This document shows, in pieces, positions 60,478-64,000 of a DNA stretch of 64,000 nt. The position numbers were made by a program, and so were the translations under genes. Each line of letters begins with the position of its first letter. Within the stretch, counting starts at the first letter, position 1. Source of the stretch: Lingula anatina (Eukaryota; Brachiopoda; Lingulata; Lingulida; Lingulidae). The stretch is taken from assembly GCF_001039355.2 (NCBI RefSeq), contig NW_019774737.1:40683-104682 (forward strand). Reading direction: 5' to 3'. The notes below the pieces were generated by a model. The model saw only the letters and a program-made list of their open reading frames with translations, made no database searches and was not told where the DNA came from.

Positions 60478-61004
60478 ATGTTTACTTGTACTCGGCTGAC
60501 TTGAGTTGTGTCATGTAATTGTATGAAAAACCGATACCGGGTGCTGCTAGTATTCATTTCTTTGCGTCCAAAATTCCTCCGGTTGGGCAAATACGAGTTT
60601 TTGCCGTTCCATTTACGCTCTTTGGTGAAATCTGAACACCTTCTGCGGTCGATTATTTCTTCAGAACTTATTTACTGTCGACTTAATCAACTACGTGATC
60701 TTTTGGCCATGTGCAGTGAATGCAATCGGCAAAATCTACAAAATACAAATGACAGTCAACAAATAAACAGAGATGTTTTACCGAAGTCAAACCAAAGTTG
60801 TTTTTGTTGACTGGGTAGTGTTTGTACAGTGGGAAGCGCCTAATACTGTTTTCTAACTTCTTTTTCAAGTTGTTATTTTACAAACTGCGGCTATTGTGCG
60901 CGAATCTAACATAAGCTAAGAGTTGAAAAGGTTCGCACCTGCACGCCAAGCTAGCTACCAATTAAAGATCGAATTTTCATTCATTCTCTAAATCCGCGGG
61001 TCAC

Positions 61005-61081
61005 ATGACTTTGGATGTTGCTCCTATAAGCCTCTTAGACTTGCTGACAATAGAAGAACTCGCTTCTCAAAAAACTTACTG
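61005..61081 (+). CDS. Candidate first coding exon of the next gene (partial)
   Basis: ATG in the context TCACATGA, then 25 codons (MTLDVAPISLLDLLTIEELA and five more), ending at an ACTTACTG|GTAAGT donor with phase 2. The strong donor and the balanced composition of the frame favour a real exon. The preceding 100 bp contain CpG and could be a promoter or 5' UTR. No downstream partner exon is found before the window ends, and I do not recognise the peptide. Confidence 0.3.
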
Positions 61082-61421
61082 GTAAGTTAAACTTGGCTTT
61101 TCGTTTAATCCTGTCTTTAAATCCATGTTTGAAATCACATTTTCATTGTAAGATGTTGTGTTGTAGTTGATAGTATCAAGTAGGTGGCCATTGAATCTAT
61201 ATTGAGCGCGCGTGCAGCAAATCCGATCACAAGTTAAAAATCAGGTCTTCTTAAAGGTTGTTACCGCACTAACATTGGGATAACATAAAAGGTAGAATTG
61301 TGATCACTCAAATGCGCATCTTAATCCAAATAGGTTAAATATTTCGATAAGAAAGGATAAATGGTTAAAATGTACTGTACGGCAACACGTAGAATTGTTA
61401 CATATGAAGCATGTTAGTTCA

Positions 61422-61463
61422 AACACACACACACACACAAATACACACACACACACACACACA
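61422..61463. repeat. (CA)n microsatellite
   Basis: Two CA tracts split by AATA, about 42 bp in total. Confidence 0.9.
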
Positions 61464-63901
61464 GATTGGAATAGTTACTTCTAATTTTCAACCGCATTAC
61501 TGAAAAATGAAATTGCATATAAATCTGAAAAACTTTTCTTTAATTTTCCCCTCATCGTTCTCAGGGTTTCGAAAAGAAAAGGCATCCAAGCCGCTCAGTC
61601 TCAGGTACACAAAAGTAGACGTCTTAAGAAAATCGGGGGGCTATTTTCTTATTAATTCTCTTGATTTCATCGTCATTAAACTGAACATCTAATTAACACA
61701 GCCGATTGCACAGACCACACAAAAGCCTCAACTTCTCAGCATGCCATTGTAAAACTGTCATCCACAACTCGCTGCTGTACAGAGACGCCACCGAGCGCTA
61801 TTGAAGAGGGGAGCCCCAAACCCAGCGTCCCCTCTTTTACTGTGCTCTGACCCTTACAATAATTATTCCGCTGGCACCTTGTCGTAGAAAAAGCTGTGTA
61901 ACGTTAGATTCTCACCAGGTGCGAGGTACGCTTAATTGAGGACTTAATTTGCTTCGTAAATGAATATAGAATTCTTCCCGAGACCAACTTGTTGAAAATG
62001 TCTTAATAGAAATGGCATTTTGTGCATTGTAAACCGAAAGCCAAATGAGGCTACTTCAATTTCTCTTACACGTTTTGAAGGGGAGTTTATTGTCATAAAC
62101 GATCTTGTCTCGAGAAAAAACGACGCCAATTTGACGACAGACGACGAAAATGCCGAAACTATCATCTGTCCTATTTTGTATATTAGATCTATAGATTTCA
62201 ATAAGGATCTTTCTTTAACAACGCGTCAAGAAACTCATCCAACTTTGTTCCATTTCGGATGGATTTTTTCTTTGAGCGCGCGAGCCAGATGCGTGATTCC
62301 AGAATAATTGTGTCAATTTTGAGACTAATCCTTCCTAATACTAAAAAAATATCCAGACACAGGTTAATCCCTAATTATTTGGTGGTTTATCTTAAACTAG
62401 ATGAAAAAGTCATTGTTTATTCAAACAATCGTAGGATGACTCGCTGCTTCTTGGACTATGGCCAAAGTTGTTTGAAGCATTCTTTTTTTTCACAATTTTC
62501 AAAAAATTGGTGGTACGAAGAAAATGTATTTCGTTTTCCATGTTCATTGTAAGAAAATGATGGATAGCGAGTGTGAATGAAAATAAAATAATTCCAATCG
62601 ATTTATAAGTCTTTATGTTTCATCCTCAAAATAAATATCTTTCTAGTTGACAGTAAGTGTATTTCACTTCTTGAGAGGTAAGCTTTTTTGCAATTCTGAC
62701 TTTAAAAATCTTTCGAGTCTTTCATTAATTTGAAGTCCCTTTGCAGCTTTAATGAGGTCTTCTTTTTCTTTATCGAAAAAAGAGAAGAGTGCAAACTCCA
62801 TATAATAGAACCAATTTTTTTATTTATCAAATGAGAGTAGCTTTCGAGTCCCGTTCTTCACATCATTTCTCCCAGCCGGGTTCATTATCTCTGCGCCGCA
62901 ACTTTCTTTTGTGTAGATCACGTTCAGGAGAGGGAGACAAGGCCTGCGCGTCGTCCCATAGTGAAGTGTATATGGGAACCTTTCCACTCGAGCTTTTCAC
63001 ACTCGACGGTGCGAAGATGCCCTTTAACAAGGCAACATATTTTGTTCGCATCCTATGCATTTTGACAAGCTCATTTTGCGTTGATTTTATTCGCTTCGCG
63101 AAATCTACTTTTAATATTTTCAAAACTGCCCGCCCAGAGAGCAGAGAGCACTACTGACTCTCAGCGTCTTGACTCGATTTTCTCCACTAACTTAAAGATG
63201 AATATATATTCAACCAAGGAGTTATAACTTCTTGATTCAACACAGCAAATTATCAACTATCTCCTTATTTTTTATGACAGTTTTAACCATTGACATTGTT
63301 CGTTTTCTAGAATTCAAAAAGGATTCTCTACTCCAAGTTTAGCCCTTTATTACTTGCTGTTGTAACCACCTTGAAAATAGAAACTTGGGTGTGGCGAGCA
63401 CTATGGGAATTACAGTCTTAAATCATGTTTCTGATTTTGTTTCGTTAATCCACCAACATAAGGTAGTATAAAAACATCTAGCGACCCCATTGTCATCTAT
63501 TTATTTCGATCACATGTCGAGGATTAAATCAGAATAAATTTCGTCGTACGTGACATTGATAATCGATGGAGAATTGTTCACCAACTTCCTCGGAGTAATT
63601 TGTAACTGTTAAAATGGGAATATTTGGACAAGGAACAAGAAATGCCAAACAATTAAGTAACAAATTGTTTCCTCTAATTATCACGTTCACGCCATCATAA
63701 ATCACGCAACAAAATGAGTGACGTGTTTCTCGCTGCTATCAAGGTGTGAAAATATGCTCGCACGTCAAAGAGAAATTTTGCTTTGTTCGTTTTTTTATAC
63801 AGCATCAATCCCCGGTTTTTGGCGTCATTTGCAGACCAAAAACGAAAAAAAAATCTAATTGAAAATAAAACTAAATAAAAAACAATGTTTTTCATTCATT
63901 A

Positions 63902-63937
63902 AATCTTGGACGTAATAACGTTATTATGTCCAAGATT
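63902..63937. repeat. 36-bp palindrome (one mismatch)
   Basis: AATCTTGGACGTAATAAC pairs with GTTATTATGTCCAAGATT around an AACGTT centre, with one G/T mismatch at 63912/63927. No loop. It could be the end or centre of a small fold-back element, but the window ends 63 bp later. Confidence 0.85.
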
Positions 63938-64000
63938 AAATTATTTTTAAAAATGCAAACTAACTTTAAAATATAAATATCTATATATGAATGTAAAAGC

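Larger units (their letters stand above)
58392..60490 (+). other. EHBP1: EHBP1 3' UTR (inferred)
   Basis: Non-coding after the TAA at 58389-58391. It contains a perfect 16-bp-stem hairpin at 58776-58814 and a GA-rich tract at 58817-58840. The first good AATAAA is at 60472. Length is uncertain because weaker signals may be used earlier. Confidence 0.5.
60491..64000. other. CpG-richer intergenic region after EHBP1
   Basis: Base composition changes near 60 kb. CpG becomes frequent (for example at 62100-62300 and 62870-63110), while upstream introns are CpG-poor. It holds a candidate first exon (61005-61081), a CA microsatellite (61422-61463) and a 36-bp palindrome near the right edge. Several open frames occur but none has convincing protein character. 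Confidence 0.5.

Noticed and set aside
60339-60868. Overlapping frames of 60-100 codons after EHBP1
   Set aside because: Frames on both strands, no splice links and no protein pattern; likely 3' UTR or intergenic.
62789-63157. Open frame of 122 codons on the plus strand, with an 86-codon frame opposite
   Set aside because: The protein has no domain-like pattern, and the region is CpG-richer, which lengthens chance frames on both strands. No splice sites or start context support it.
1-64000. Retroviral, LTR or LINE coding remnants and tRNA/rRNA genes
   Set aside because: No reverse-transcriptase, integrase or transposase motifs and no cloverleaf with A and B boxes were recognised by reading either strand.

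Overview
The window is nuclear DNA from an animal that is not a vertebrate. It is AT-rich, with long spliced genes, GT-AG introns of about 0.1-5.6 kb, microsatellites, and several short non-autonomous DNA transposons inside introns. A marine invertebrate such as a mollusc fits the overall look, but the species cannot be named from this sequence alone. Single N characters at 35097 and 46125 look like collapsed assembly gaps.

Three protein genes can be modelled exon by exon. (1) 746-14710, plus strand: the 3' 18 coding exons of a PPP4R4 orthologue, the HEAT-repeat regulatory subunit 4 of protein phosphatase 4. Its 5' exons lie outside the window. (2) 17733-23196, minus strand: a complete nine-exon gene for a C2H2 zinc-finger protein of about 774 residues that I cannot assign to a named orthologue. 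It is tail-to-tail with PPP4R4. (3) 27731-58391, plus strand: a complete EHBP1 (EH-domain-binding protein 1), about 1143 residues, with NT-C2, NPF motifs, CH domain, bMERB coiled coil and a C-terminal CaaX-type box. It is head-to-head with the zinc-finger gene across a compact divergent promoter near 23.2-23.65 kb. Its ATG exon follows a roughly 4-kb intron in the 5' UTR.

From 58392 to 64000 I see the EHBP1 3' UTR, then a CpG-richer non-coding stretch with one candidate first coding exon (61005-61081) for the next plus-strand gene. The large 3' introns of EHBP1 contain GC-richer, complex non-coding blocks that resemble regulatory DNA. In human, EHBP1 lies next to OTX1, so enhancers of a neighbouring developmental gene are a reasonable hypothesis here, but not shown.

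Mobile and repeat content includes at least five TIR or fold-back elements of 200-270 bp. Three of these have TAA target-site duplications on both sides, as in PIF/Harbinger elements. There is also one 345-bp element with perfect 21-bp inverted termini starting in TTAA, a two-copy SINE-like repeat between the convergent genes, a dispersed 260-bp repeat at 277 and 46126, and several two-copy tandem duplications. One of these, at 34611-35598, copies the 3' splice site of the CH-domain exon beside an assembly gap. I found no bacterial operon, CRISPR array or RNA gene, and no convincing new multi-gene system. The most unusual points are the fold-back element with a ~115-bp stem, a 26-codon symmetric exon in the EHBP1 bMERB region, and the unassigned zinc-finger protein.
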